A stretch of 64,000 nt of DNA from Gavia stellata. Taxonomy: Eukaryota; Chordata; Aves; Gaviiformes; Gaviidae. The DNA is taken from positions 80,396,495 to 80,460,494 of the forward strand of contig NC_082597.1 of NCBI RefSeq assembly GCF_030936135.1. The letters are read 5' to 3'. The first letter of the stretch is position 1. Every line of letters begins with the position of its first letter. The notes beneath the pieces are model-generated. The model did not search any database. It was not told the DNA's origin and saw nothing but the letters and a program-made list of their open reading frames with translations. The translations under genes were made by a program, and so were the position numbers. Positions 31,688 through 45,526 of the stretch are shown piece by piece.

Positions 31688-34590
31688 CTGGCAAAAGAAA
31701 AGTTAAACCCATTTTCAGAAAGAGCTCTTCAACTGAATGTCTCCTCCTGCTTCCAGTTGATGTGCCGTTACAAAGGGTTCATTCCACAAAGCAGCCCCTC
31801 ACATCTGATTCATCGGGAGATGACTATGGAGTAGCCATTTCACAATTCAAACAAAAGATGCTTTCTGGCTGCCGCTGCATTACATCATTCTTTACCTTTG
31901 CTCCCACCCATCAGCTTTACACCGGACTAAGAGCCTGTAAGAAGGGGAAGATAAAAAAAAAAACAAAACCACAAACCAGATGAGGCCATGCAAGTTTGCA
32001 GAACAAAACATTCAGCTCTGAAGTTAACTCCACACTGGTCTGTACCATGTAATAAATACACTCCTGAGAAGTTCCCCTCTCTGCTGTATATGCCAAACAC
32101 CTAGAGAGAGTACTTACAACTACAGTCTCTGAATCTATTCCAACAATCTTGCCTGGACAATTACCTTGTATTTCAGGCAACGTACCCTGTCTTAATTGCA
32201 GACTTTTGTTGCCACTAGCTCTGCCTCTTCACAAGACTTTCTTAGAATATAATTAAGAGATACTGCCCTAAATCATGGTATTCCTTTCATTAGCAAAACT
32301 AATTAGATGCGTTTCAGCACTTCACCACTTAGTAAGAAGTTGTAAAATTAGTTAAGATACATTTTTAAAGTTTAATGCCTTGGAAAGTATTTCACAAACC
32401 AGCACTGCAAGTCAGGGAACTGAAACTGTACAAAAGAAAGGACAAAACTTACATCCACCTCTCTCCTTTAAGAACATGGTTGAAGAGAAACGAGAAGAAC
32501 AAGATGCTACATCAGGACACAAGCATTTTATTTGAATTAATCACCAGGCACAGAACAGAGGCTTTGTGAATACGCTACTGAAAGGTAAAGCGGTGTGCAT
32601 TGTCTCTGGCCCTTCAGGAGCAGGTGGGACAGTTACGTGAGGTGCATTACACTTTTCACACATGCCGTATAATACCTGAAGCAAACTACACTTTTGTAAA
32701 ATTAGATCCTGACAGCATCTGAACGACATCAGCCTAAACGGTGGCAGCAGCAGAGCAGTAAATAAACCACCTGAAATGTTTCACCATCTATTTGTATTTC
32801 TGCTTCACAGTTGTCCTCAGGCTTTTCAGAGTCTCCCAAAACACACTTTGATGGAACAAGTCCCTGTGGGAACACTCCTCGGAAAGGAGCCACCACAGGG
32901 CTTCATCCGTAAGGGATTTAGCTGCACTTCGGTGCATATAGTGCTGCAGCTATAGATCCAACAGAAAACACGAGTCAACTTGCTTTGCTCCCACAGTTCA
33001 AAACTTGGTCTCTTAGTGCAATCGTGGATATTTACAGAGACAGCCGTCTATATAAGACTGCAAACAACAGCTCCAGAGGAAACACAAGCCACATGTTCAG
33101 CTGCCTCAGTAATCAACTCCAGCAAGAGGAGACAGCTGAGGGTGGCGACTTCTTCAACCGAGGTGGTGGAGCTCACAGGTTAGAGCCTGTACATGAAAGG
33201 ACGAGAGTTCCTCACCTCGTTAGCATGGCAGACTGTTTGGAAATGAGCAATCTGGGCTCAAATCGGTGCAGGGTAAAACCGGCTCAGCAAGAAACCACAT
33301 TTCCCCAGTTTGCACGTCTCACACCATCGCATTCCCTTTTCCTGTTTGGGGAAGCAATTTTACGTCACAAAACTATGCAACACCTCTTGCACAAGGCAAA
33401 GCGTACCTTCAAGCGAGTCTTATCTCAGTTCTGGCCCATGCCACCCTGCCTGTGACCCAAGCAGCCCTTCCACCTCTGCTTTGTCCCAGCCAGCGGAAAG
33501 CAAAGTAACACAGCGGTCACAAAACTGAAGTGGCCAGATGAAGAAAATAGAAATCCAATTGATTGACACTCTCGAGGCAGCAAAGCATTTGTAAACAGAA
33601 GCAAGTTATGAGGATGCATTTTCCTGGATTCTTAATGCACATATGGGTACATATGGAGAGGGAGATGAAGATTTTATATATTGAAAAAAAAAAATACATC
33701 CTCAGTTTAACAGGTTCAGCTGGAAAACTTGCATTTTACTTAAAAAATAGCTTCAGTTTGAAATGTTTGTTCTATATCTTAATTGCAAGAGAAGTCATGA
33801 ATTCAAACTAATTTATAGGTAGTTTATTAAAAGTCCTGTTACAGCAACAGGTCAGTTGTATTTAGCAATGGGAAATCCCAGGTCAGCAGATGTTCTACTC
33901 GTTAGATATATCATACAAATCTAAATATACAAAATCTTAAATTAATTAAATTCTGAAAAAAGTACAAACTTCACTTTAGCAACCCAAAAAAGAAAACTGA
34001 AAGAAACTTATTTCGTGCGAGTTTCATGTAGCAATACGAGGAAAAACACCAGGTTTCACATAAACAGCCATTAGATTGACAAAATGTGATTTTCTATCTG
34101 CCCTGACTCTACTGCTATAAAGTCAGCGCTTTTAAGCTTGTCCAGATAAATGGAACCGTATAGCAGCGAAATGCATATTGCTCTAAACCTCAAAAATTAT
34201 TGGAAAAATTACTATACCAAGTCTTAATTAAACCTGTTAAAAAAACCAACCCTATCTTTGCAACCTGGTTGGCAGGTGTGCTCCCGCTCAAAGAGCAGTC
34301 ATTATACACTGGCCTCAGGGCTCTCTGTAGACAGGCTGGAAGGTATCAAAAGACTATGCCATTATGCAAGGGGGGGGAAAAAGTGAAACTTGATAGTTAT
34401 GTCCATTTTTTTTTCCCAGAGAGAAAAAAAGTATTCTGCTTTTTTTTTTTTTTTTTTGCTTCTCTTAACATGTCCTGTCATGAATTTTGATTCTCCTTTA
34501 TTCATATCAAAGGCTGCCAGATACCAAACCCACTGAACTCAATGAAAACTTTTCCACTGGCTCTAGTGGGAATTGGCTCTAGCTCTTTTG

Positions 34591-34630
34591 AGCTAGACAG
34601 TTTGTTTGTGAACTAGACAGTTTGTTTTGA
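34591..34630. repeat. 20-bp tandem duplication
   Basis: AGCTAGACAGTTTGTTTGTG is followed at once by AACTAGACAGTTTGTTTTGA: two 20-bp copies with three differences. A local slippage or duplication event in AT-rich sequence. Confidence 0.75.
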
Positions 34631-37448
34631 TGGGTAAATTGCTGACTTAAAGTCCAAGCAATAACAAGAAAATAAAGCAGCTGAGAAACTACAGAACTCT
34701 AAACCAGAGCCTGTTAAAAATGCATAATCTTTAATTTTCAACTTTCAGTTTCAGTATATTTCTTATCTTCTAAGTGCTTACTGCTCGCTGTCTCAGCCTT
34801 CACTCTCACATGATAGAAGTTTGTTTCAGAAGACCCTTAAAAAGAACTCAAACCAGTCATATATGATGAGTGGGTAAAGAATATGTAACACACATAAGGC
34901 AAGCGGCCTACCAGTCAAGAATCCTTTTCGATAACACTATTACCTTAATGTATAGCTATGTGTTAAGTTTCTGAAAGCATTCTGCCCATGGCTTGAAAGT
35001 AATAAACTTTGCAGTAACGTCACCTCAAGTTATTGTGACTAAAATCCTATTTTGACAGGAACAGCTCCATTGGGCAGGGAAGGAACAACATTTTTATCAA
35101 TTACAGGGTTTTGTTTTGTTTTCGTTCTCTCTGTTTCTGGTACTATCAGACTTTGGGACTCTTCCTTGTGACTTATCTCAACAAGAGAAACTGGGAGACT
35201 CCTGCTTTAAGTAAACACTAGAGCTCTCCTCCCCTTCCTGGTGACTGCTCTTACCTGTCAGCCACTATGAGGTGTTGAAATAACTGTTTCATTTCTCATC
35301 ATAGCTTGTAAAAAGGCAAAATTTCAGCTTCTCGACTGTTCTCTTTCTGCTGCGCTACTCATGACTTAGATCGCAATGGTATGTATTGACACCATAGTGT
35401 CTCACAAAATGATGCAACGTAATGCTTCGCCCTAAATAGGCCATTATGTTGCTGATCTTCAAGCTAGGAAACCATCTTAGTCACAGGATGTTCTACACTG
35501 AAATCAGGATTACGGAAAAGTGAGCCGTAATCGAGCTATGAGAATACTGCATGAAGTCACTCACATACACATTGGTAATACTGCACGGCTTCTTCCTCCT
35601 TGTAAATGAACTGCAACGTGTGGCACTGCTTGTTACCTCTTCTTTTAAAGAAGAAAACTAAACTTCTAGTTTGACAGTGAGTTAAAGAGATCTGTTCCAC
35701 ACTTGCCTGGTATCTTTACAGTTTCTCCATATTGTTTCAAGAACTAAAACAACAGAAACCCTACTATCTTCCATACAAACAACGGTGGATCTCTAATATG
35801 TGCAATGCTGCCACAGAACCACAGGATCCCTCTTCGCCTCAGGGATTCCTGTCCCCATCCCAGACGGCTCAGATGGAGCAAAGCAGGCAAACACAGAACT
35901 GGAAACCTGGCACTTCAGTTGTGTGTTTGATTCTTCAGTCAAAATAACTCACATTTTGTATGCACTCCTAATTTCTCCTTCTATCACTTTGACTCCAAGC
36001 AATTCCCTTACATCATAGTAGGATCCTTGTTTGAGTTATCTCAGGCTTTATCTCATATGACAGCAACTATTTTTTAAAAAGAGGCAGATGCAGCAAGAAT
36101 ATACTTTAAAAACCTCTCAGAATGACACTCTAATTCTACCTCGTTTAAGGAACTGGCAGAGAACTCCTAGAAACCCTTGCTACAATCTCTAAAAGACTTC
36201 TACCTCACGTACGAAGATAACCTTAAAGTTGAACCTTGGTGTCACAAACGCTCAGCAATTTTGTTCCTGACGTCACTAATGCCTGCTTTGTCAGGTACCT
36301 ACAGCAACGCTCCCACGCACGTTACTGCCGCACGGCAGAACGCCAACAAAATAACTTTACAGGGTCTGAACATTAGAAGGTCCTGAAGGGCAGCTTTGGC
36401 ATACTCCACCTGAGAGAGATGATTTTTAAACCCATGTATTTTTCCACTGTCTACAGGCAAACACATGCACATATGAGAAAAAACACTGTCTTCCCATACA
36501 AATTCCCTTTCATGTTCCTCAGGATGGACACCAGCACAAAAAAAGAAACCCAAAAGCTGAATGAAAACACAGAAGTTGGAGTTTGTGAACTGCAGGACGC
36601 ATGCCACTGCTGGCACATCAGCTGTTTTCAAAGCAGCATTTGGCTTCAGTGTCACTGAGCTGGGAGCTGCCGGTGGTTCAACAGCCGGTGCCAATACCAT
36701 CAGCACCAGTCCCTAGCACCACAGCCACACGTGATACTCAGCAAACAAGCCTACACAAACTCCTGCATCAGAGAGGAACTCCTGATCTAGGGATCACAGG
36801 GTGAATTCCCACTCCTGCGATTTGTTTCTTCTTCCCCCGCCAACATCTATGACAGCCACAGCATTCCCTCACCAGACTCAAAGATGGAAATAAAAGTTGT
36901 TCTGAGCAGATGCTTGTAACCTGTGCTATCAGAGATTGAGTGACAATTAAGGAAATAGAGGGCCAATCCTCGCTCAAGTTGCTACTCATCAGTAGCGAGA
37001 AACACAAAGTGTCTACGGAGCACATGGGAAATAAGATTTTTAAGTGAAAGTGAGGAATGGCTGTACTACTTCTGAATTCAGCAAGCAAGCCAATAAGTTC
37101 CAGAGATTGACAACTGCGTAATAAAGTGTAAAGTCTAGGAAAAAAACATAACTGAGGTTACAAGAAGCCTATGTCTTGCCTGCCATTGTGCAGACCACAC
37201 AGGAGTGAGTTTACAAATGTTTGTGATTTAAAAGAAGAGCTCTGTTCACAAGGGCTTGTGTTCCTCAGCTGAGGGGAATGAGGGTGTCTTTTGGCTTTCC
37301 GGATGACTCAAGCAAGCGTCATCATCTCACAAGCACATCATTTCCTCACGTTGGCTGGGGCGTGGAAGAACACAGACTTTCCCTCACCCTCCACAGCACA
37401 CTCCACTTTGGTGCAAGAGTGCAGAGCAGCAAGGAAGACACTCAAATT

Positions 37449-37466
37449 AAAAAAAAAAAAAAAAAA
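37449..37466. repeat. A18 homopolymer
   Basis: An uninterrupted run of 18 A. It is not preceded by recognisable LINE or mRNA sequence, so it was not called a retroposition tail. Confidence 0.85.
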
Positions 37467-39639
37467 GAATCTGTTTCTAAATGTCATGTATGTACCATGT
37501 TCATAAAGAGAAGCAGTTTTAAGAATTTCACCCTGCTTTCCTTTGCTTATCTATATGATCAGAATGGCTTCTCCGTCCTCTCCTACTTTGAGCACATCTG
37601 TACTTTAGGCCTATATATGCAGACAGAATGGAATAGTGTTAATTTTCTCTTCCTTGTAGAAACAGCAGCCACGTGCATTTTAGATTACACACAGTACATT
37701 CACGAAAAAAGGCAAGTATTTTTTTCCAATGGATTATACATGAAGGAGAATTTTCTGTTCAGTGCTCTATTGCCCTTCATCCTACTTGACTAACTACTTA
37801 CTCAGTTTTGATTACTAGGTCTAAAGAAAAGTCATCCCGTTTCATTGTGCTCACCAACTGAGGCATGGAGATACAGAGTCAGAACAGAAATCAGCTTCCC
37901 ACAAATAAGCTGCATAAAACACCTCCAGTTTAGATTTTTAAGCTATTTCTACACCTACTGCTCAGTGACATTTTTACCACCAGCGTTCTAAGATAGCCAG
38001 GCTAAGCAAGATGAATGGACCTTCCATTTAGATAGTGGTAAAATACTGCTTTTTATACAAATCGTGGTATTTGAAATAATATAGTCCTTTCTACTACAAA
38101 AAAACCCAAACCAAACCACCAAAACACCACATCTTGGTGCCCTACTTAACATAACCCTCAAATATGTTCAATGTTCTTGAAAATATTATCCATGCACCAT
38201 TACCAACTCTGAGCAATGAGCCAGATTATCATCATTTGCATTTACCGAGAAGCCAACCTCTTTGACATTCACTGTGGCATAATAAACGTTTATTACGTGT
38301 TATAGCAGGGAAATCTGACTGATAGAATGTGAGCTCATGGGAAATGTTAGAACATGCTGTTGAGATGTTACAGCACTCTATTCAACAGCTCAGAGACTAT
38401 TTGGGAACTCCCTTCTCCCCCCATACAAGCAAGAAGCTCTTTCCATTTCAAAATGCTTCTTCATTGTAGGTTCACAGGATATAGTTCTGTGACACCTAGA
38501 AGGAAAGCTTACCTAATCCACTCCAAACAAATGCTACGATACATAACATTTTTAGTTTTCCATCGCCTGGGACACTGGGCAACCAGGAAAAGTTTCAATG
38601 GATTTTTAAAAGATTATTCTCCCTGTAAGATTTCCAAGTCAAAGCAACTGAAAATTCTGGAGTACTTTTATATGAATTCATTATTGTTTTCATGTCAAAA
38701 GCAATTACTCACCTACATTTAAGTCAAAATCTAAATGGGCTGAACAGGACGACACAGGGTGGTCCACATACAAAGAAAGGCCAGCAGCGGGAAATACCTA
38801 AACATAGGAAAATAAAATTAAAAAAAAAAAAACTTTATTACAAGTAAAAAAACAAACCCACCACAAAACAGAAAACTGATTTCACACTTTCAGTGTAGCC
38901 ATTTGCTGTAAAATTCCCCCAAACACATGAAAACCTAGGTGAAAAAAGAGAGCTATAAATGCTAGCATTCATTTTAATGGAAAGGATCTGAAATAGAAAA
39001 TTACATTATACTGATTCTCTAAAAGAAAAAAAAATAAATCACAGCAAAGCTCTTCACCATCTTTAAAAAGAAAAAAGAAAATAGTTTAAGATCCTTAAAA
39101 ACAGAACCAAACAAAGAAACGAACCAAACTTCCAAACAATTTGACACATCTCCCTGCTAGAAAACCAATCTGTAACTAGCATTCATGGGTGACGCGTTTG
39201 CATGAATACAAGCAAATTCACAAACTCTTGTTCAGTATCCATTAATATAGGAGATTGCCATAAGTCAGTCTGATTACAGCATGGACAAAGATTAGCGAAA
39301 CAGAATATCTCAGGTAATTAATCCCACCTCATCACACGCTAAAAAAGTCAGCACTGGAAACTGGTAACACTGGCGTCACCAATCATTACGTATAGTCATA
39401 CACGTACAACCTCTGTGCAAACTACCTGCTGTTCCTACCTGAACAAATTAAATTATAACCTTTACATGAGGAACTGAAAATAAACACATTAGTGTCAATT
39501 CCAAACCGTTTCCTGGGCAGCTAAAAACAAGATTCAAATCATCGCTATCAAGAGATGACAGCTCCACATAATCACTGTAACATAAACCATGATAATAAAT
39601 TCTTGCCAAGCACTGCCTTATTACAAAATCCAGGAGCAG

Positions 39640-40110
39640 CTCCGAATCGCGTCGTGAATGATATGACAACCGCGAAGAGCCACCACAGCAGAGGGCTGAG
39701 CACATTATGACAGTGAGTGAACAGATTCAAAACCCACGTCACCTCGCGAGGAAAGGTGCTACAAGAATCACCTCTCTGTCTTTAGGCAACTGCTCTAACA
39801 ACCTTGCAAACTCCAAGAGTAGAAGATAACGAAAGAGTCTGCTACCCAGACCACGCTCTGCTCACTGGGACGAACACCTTGACTGGGACCCGCGTGTTTG
39901 TCCCTGGGAGGTCCCAGGCTGGAGATCCTCTCACTTGCCCATCATTAGCACATCGGCGTACGCACGCGAGAGGAGCAGGGCAGAGAGGTGGGTGAGAAGA
40001 TCTGTTGAAGACTGTGCCACGTCCGTGTCTCCCCTGCCTGCTCCAACTGGCAGATACCCTTTCGAGCCCCAGGGAGAGGCTCCGCAGATCTCCCTTGCTC
40101 CTTCCCCTAG
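39640..40110. promoter_or_regulatory. CpG-enriched patch, possible alternative promoter or enhancer
   Basis: I count about 25 CpG dinucleotides in roughly 470 bp, including clusters such as CGGCGTACGCACGCGAG and ATCGCGTCG, in a flank where CpG is rare. GC content is raised, though well below a typical avian CpG island. A good minus-strand donor (TTCAG/GTAGGA, exon end 39439) lies just downstream in the gene's direction, so an alternative non-coding DUSP16 first exon is conceivable. This is inference only. Confidence 0.3.
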
Positions 40111-43100
40111 TCCAGCGGCAGAAGGCAATGGAGAACAAAGAGAAAGCTCATTCATCCTACTCATCGTATTTGTCGCTATCCCCGTTTCTAATCTCATCAC
40201 TGGGAATTAAAACTAACCTAGTGCTTAAGACCGATTAGGCTCTGCCTAGAGACAAGACCCTGTGATCAGAGACCACCTTGTGATAGTCCAAGGAAACAAA
40301 GTACTGGGACAAAAAGCATTTACCTTTTTGTTCCTTAGCGCTTCACGTGCAGTTTCTGAAGTCTCTCTGAAAACTGCCAGGTAGTCTTCCCATTCACTAG
40401 TACCTGCCATCCATGCCTCTCCAAAGTCCTTAAAATAAACTAGCTACCACCTCAGGCAACCATATACTGGTTTTCCCACTTTAATGAATAGAAGTAAATG
40501 AGGAGTTTAAAGCAGCCCCCAAGAGCCCTCATTTCACCATTGGGTACAATTAATTGTGCTCAAGAGCAGATGAGAAACAAAGCATATACTTGAATTCAAC
40601 ATAGTTTACTGGAAGGAGGTGTCACATTTTTAGAGCAGTATCCACTCGTGATTGAAGACTGAGCTGCTGCAAGCTCAGCCATAAGCATTAAGCGCATTTG
40701 GAAATTCCCTGGCAATGCTGTTAAAGGAACAGACATTTCCTGTAATTTTCGGAAACATTTTATATCTCCCCTCCTCCTTTTTAGCCTTGGTGGTAAGAAG
40801 GGGGAGGGAGAGGATACCATATTACCATTAAGCGAAATGTGAATGAGCCACCCAAGTTTAAAGTGGAAACTTCAGCTATTTGTGCTTAGGAGAGAGTTTA
40901 AAAAGAAGAAGTCTTTCATCATTAAGAGGCCAGGATTTTTCTGCTGACTTTAGGAAAAGAAATATACATCCTTTCAATTAGGATGAATTACAAAAGGATA
41001 TAAACTTGCCTTTTTACTTACTTCTGGCAAATAAGAAGTCCTCCAGGCCTTATTTAAATACCTTTTTCTATTTTCCGGAATTAGAAATGGAAGCTTTTTT
41101 CCCTCCTTTCTTGCTCAGGGCCTTCCCTCAACTGCAGCTAAACGAACCCAACTAGTCGGGTCACACGAAGCGTTCCTCCCAAAGCTACAGAGCTGCGGTG
41201 CATCAAGCAAGCTAGAAGCCAGGGAGAGACTCAACAGTCAAGCGTGACAGCATCCTTCTAAGGACCTCAGTACCTACCTCTCCTTTCCTAAAAGTTTAAT
41301 CCCGTCCTTCTTAAAAATCTAATCTTGTATGAAGTATCTGGCACAAAATTTATACAATTTACAATAAGTTATAAAATTATTTTATTTATCTATGTAATCT
41401 GAGTCTGAAGAGATCCAACCCAAAGCCACAGCACGTAACGTAAGAATTCACAAACCGAATTAAAACTGGAGGACAGCTACCTATCCTTACAAAACACAAG
41501 ACAAGTGCTATTTGGGTCCTGTACACCGAACGGTGAAGATTCGTCATTTATTTGTGACAACCGGCCAAGTCCACGCCTGCCAGTCTCTACCAGCAACTGT
41601 ATTTTAGCTCTCGATTCAAAGACACAAAGTACAAAAAGGGAAAACCTTAAAGTGTTGAACTACTTTGTAAGTCCTCAAGCTGTTGAAATTCCAGCATATC
41701 CTTACTCTTTGTAGAGCAAGACTGTTTTACAGCAGTCCCTTTCATGACACCAAGGTTTCCATCTACTACACAATCCGCACACCCCGAACCGACTGACCGT
41801 GTTCTGCAGCTCTGCAGACCAATACGAACCGTGACTTTTGTATTTTACATGGTCATCTTTTTGCTGAGAAACACATTAAAAGGAGGAGTGCTCCAAAGAG
41901 TAGTGCCACATCAACATCAGGCACAGCAGTTATAATAGTCCGTGCTATTTCTTTAAAAGGCTTCCCATGAAGGAAGGTAAGATGGGACCTCAGAGTCTTC
42001 AGATAATGGTTAGCCTTTAAGTTTAAGGCCTTTTGCCTAGTGAGAGACTTTAAAGGGGAGACGTTCAAATAATATAGGCCTGCAAATAAGGAGCCAAAAA
42101 TTTAAAAAAAAAAAAAGGCAACTCTGATCTGCTTTGTGGTCACTGTATGATGAAAACAGAAGGTGGATCTGAAGTCTTCATACAAGAACCAGGACGGATT
42201 AAAGGCAGAGGATAATGACAGTAATTTTATTAGGGAAATAAATCAGAATAGCTTCTGGGCAAGGCAGGGGTGAATTTCTTGCAACAGACTTTTTAATGAC
42301 TCTTCTCTTAAATTAAATTGAATGACTAAAGATCACAGTGAGTCAATCTCCTTTAAGAACAGAGATGTGTAAACTGCTTCCATGGTACGGGTTAAAATGT
42401 TCTGGTCTTTCACCCATTTGAGGAAATGACACCAGTTCTCCCGGAAGGCAACATGCACATTCAACCCCTTCACATTAGGGCATGAGAAAGTTTGGAAGGA
42501 ATTTCTTTTATTTTTTTTTTTTTTAAACTGTCAACATTAATACTTTGTTTCTTCCTGCTTGTGTCCGAAAATACAGTGCTGCACTGCGCTGCATCCATGT
42601 CCTGTCAGCTGTACAGAGAAACATCTAGAAGTTTAAAAAACCATACCTAATAAGCGTTAATTAAGTCTGTTGTCAAACTCATTTAAAAAACCCCCTGCAT
42701 GCTCAATACAAAATTAAATATTATGAGCAGTGTATGTTACATAGTGATAAAAGCACAGAGAAGCATCTTCAGAAGGGATGCTGGGCCCAATAAAACATCA
42801 ACATTACATGTATGTAAGCTCAGTCCTACTCAGTAAAGCAGTTAAGTCTAATTGGGTTTCTCCTTAAATGACATTTATATGACAAGAAAACATAATTGAT
42901 GGTGAAAAACACTGAGTTCACAAACACAGTACAGCCCCACTGTCTTGAGGTGGGGTTAGAGAAGGAAATATAGAGGTATATGGTGTGCGGCAATGGCTCC
43001 CAGTTCACGTGGTGGAATAATTCATGTTGTTTGGTGTTCCTAGAAATTAAACAGTTGCAGTAATCCACTTAAGAGGTCTCCCGTTCTGGGCAGTGCAGAG

Positions 43101-44200
43101 TAGGAAGGGGTTCAGGCTATGATATGGAGTGACTGCTGAATTGCAGATGAGGCTCAGAAAATAAATTAACAAACTCCTAGATCCAGACAATTGGGACCCA
43201 AATCTCTCACCATGGTGTAAGACTCCCGACAGCTCGCACACTGGGAACAGAACATATTTTCATACCTAATTTGTACCCACAAAGGTAATTCTGATGGCCT
43301 GCTTATTACAATTGCTTTCAAATTTTAAATTTAATTGACAAGATGGTGCCAACAGGGTCTCAGTTCAGGAACAGAAACAGAAGTCATGGTATGTCACTGA
43401 GCTACGCTCCAGGTAACGTGCCCTGGTACGTCTTTCCCAAAGGATCCCAAGTGTTTGTTTGAATTTGAATCATGTTATACAAGACCTGCAGCAGTGCCAA
43501 AGCCACATTTCTAGCATGGTAACTACACGGCTGAAAAAAGAAGCCATATATATCTTTACAACGGAAGGAGAGAGCAGAGGGTGACTTATCTTCCCCAGCT
43601 GTACCTCTTACATCACTATAAACATTACCATTTAAGTAGAGGAAGAAGAGTGACATAACCACAAAATACATTAATCCCCCTTATGAGTGACTGACAAAAT
43701 GTGACTGCCATTACACCTAGTTTGCAAGAATTAAAAGGGACCGGGATTTTTTAAATTTTGAAGAGCAAAAGCGTGCAATACCAAACCGAGGGAGTAAATT
43801 AGCCTTAGTCAAAGACCAAGCTCAACAAGAAATGTTTTGTAGTGACCTCGCTGGGCTTCTAACAGGACTTTGAATAGCAAAGAGAAACAAAATATATTCC
43901 CTTAAATTACATTTGTATTATGCTGTTTGAAGTGTGCTTATGTGTATGCACAGCTCCGTACAAATCTATAAACAAGATTTTATATAGAATTTGTAGAGGT
44001 GCTCTGTTTTACACAGTCCTTTAAAAAGCAACCAGAAAGGCACTGATTGTTGTCAAAGTAATCCCAAGCCAGGAGAGTTCAATATACTTCTGCAATAACT
44101 GAAGTAATGTATCAACAGAATGGATCAACTTCACTGCATGTGCAGCCAACTAAAACACTTGGAAAGAGTATATCATCTGCAAACTGCAAGATCCTTGCAT

Positions 44201-44260
44201 TCATAGAATCGTAGAATCGTTTAGGTTGGAAAAGACCTTTAAGATCATCAAGTCCAACCT
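44201..44260 (-). mobile_element. CR1 LINE 3'-end fragment (~60 bp)
   Basis: TCATAGAATCGTAGAATCG followed by TTAGGTTGGAAAAGACC and TTTAAGATCATCAAGTCCAACC is the reverse complement of the conserved CR1 3' end with its ATTCTATGA-type tail. The body stops abruptly after CCAACC, so this is a severely 5'-truncated copy oriented on the minus strand. Confidence 0.9.
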
Positions 44261-45167
44261 ATTTATTAGGTATTCCGCAATGGAAGAAAGGCCAGTTATT
44301 TGTCAATGATCATGAATACTTCAATAAATAATACTGATTAGTTTTATAATAACTTAGTGATTATACATAAATTCCTGTTGATACTGCTGGCAAGCATTCT
44401 GATCATTTTCAGACAGACTTCCAGTCTGCATGTGAGCAGCCCATAGGAACGAGTTAGGTTTTGCTAGGCAATCCTGAGGTTTTTACCTCCAGGAAACTGA
44501 TCCTGAAGGATAAAGGTATACGATGGGTGGTCCTTAATCACTTCCTTTATGTGAAGATTGAGGTCAGAGAGGAAAAAGAGCCAAGGAAGGAAGTCTGCAG
44601 CACCCCTCAAACACACACACACCTTCCTGAACAACTCCTTTGACAGTTTAGAGGGTTAACTTGTAGTTTAAATTAAGTAGTCAGAGGTTGGGATAGAAAT
44701 AAACAGCTTGCACAAGCAACACACTGTGCTATTAAGTTTTTAGAAGTGACTTAAAAATTAGGTCAGTCTAATTTGTGGCTGATACTTTGTTCTTTCACTA
44801 CTATGAACTCACAATGATGTCAGTCTCATGTTCAAACATGCCACATTTAGCAGCGTACAGGCTTCCTGAGAGACTCTCTCAGCCTTCCTTTGTGCAAAAG
44901 GCTTCTGCCAGATTCTTAGCTCATACTTCACTGACTCAGGCATGCCACTCCAGTTTCAAGGGAGTTACACTGGCTTCCCGTCAAATGCTGCACAGTTTGG
45001 GGTTCCCCCTCCCCCCCCTTTTTTTTTTTAACTTTACTAACTAGAAGTTTAAGAACATGTGGCCATATTCAGGTTACCATTTGAGGCCTCACCTTCTTTA
45101 GACAACATCCAGAAGAGAACTGCCCATTAAAAGGTGTGGGAAACAGCTGCTTTTGAACTAATTCAAT
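44261..45167. other. Spacer between CR1 fragments
   Basis: Contains a short (AC)6 run near 44612 and a C/T homopolymer tract at about 45008-45030. No gene was seen. Confidence 0.6.
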
Positions 45168-45526
45168 CCACCTTTCAATACTTAAAGGGGCCTTGTAAGA
45201 AAGATGGAGAGAGACTTTTTACCAAGGCTTATAGTGACAGGACAAAGGGTAATGGTTTTAAACTGAAAGAGGGATAGATTTAGATTGGACATAAGGAAGC
45301 TTTTGTTTTGTTTTGGTTTTTTTTACAATGAGGGTGATGGGACACTGGAACAGGTTGCTCAGAGCAGGTATGGATGCCCCATCATTGGAAGTGTTCAAGG
45401 TCAGGTTGGACGGGGCTTTGGGCAACCTGGTCTGGTGAAAGATGTCCCTGCCCATGGCAGGGGGGTGGGATTGGGCGATCTTGAAAGGTCCCTCCCAACA
45501 CAAACCATTCTATGACTCCATGATCT
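45168..45526 (+). mobile_element. CR1 LINE 3' end (~360 bp), plus orientation
   Basis: Recognised by successive CR1 3'-end blocks: AAGATGGAGAGAGACTTTTT, GGTAATGGTTTTAAACTGAA, GGGACACTGGAACAGGTTGC, GATGCCCCATCATTGGAAGT, CCTGCCCATGGCAGGGGGG, and the ending CATTCTATGACTCCATGAT. A T/G-rich expansion (about 45301-45322) replaces the usual sequence after ATAAGGAAG. The copy is 5'-truncated and carries no intact ORF2 part. Confidence 0.93.

Larger units (their letters stand above)
31688..44200. other. Non-coding stretch, probably DUSP16 intron 1 (right of first coding exon)
   Basis: No exon of a known gene was recognised. It contains T18 at 34440-34457, a 20-bp tandem duplication at 34591-34630, A18 at 37449-37466, a CpG-enriched patch at about 39640-40110, and assorted A-rich tracts such as those near 38820 and 42507. 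Open frames of up to ~170 codons have no protein-like character. Confidence 0.6.

Noticed and set aside
31663..31983. 106-codon plus-strand open frame just upstream of the first coding exon
   Set aside because: It overlaps the predicted acceptor and 5' UTR in antisense, and its Lys-rich end comes from an A-run; there is no homologue or codon evidence.
32985..33455. 156-codon plus-strand open frame
   Set aside because: No recognisable domain or conserved motif and no splice context for a known gene; likely chance.
34440..34457. T18 run as the poly(A) tail of a minus-strand retrocopy
   Set aside because: No mRNA-like or LINE/SINE sequence was found beside it and no target-site duplication was seen.
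37278..37793. 171-codon plus-strand open frame
   Set aside because: It runs through the A18 homopolymer (poly-Lys) and has no domain; any length change in the run would break it.
45258..45515. Open frames of 76-81 codons on both strands at the CR1 copy
   Set aside because: They are by-products of the CR1 3' untranslated end; no ORF2 residues are present.
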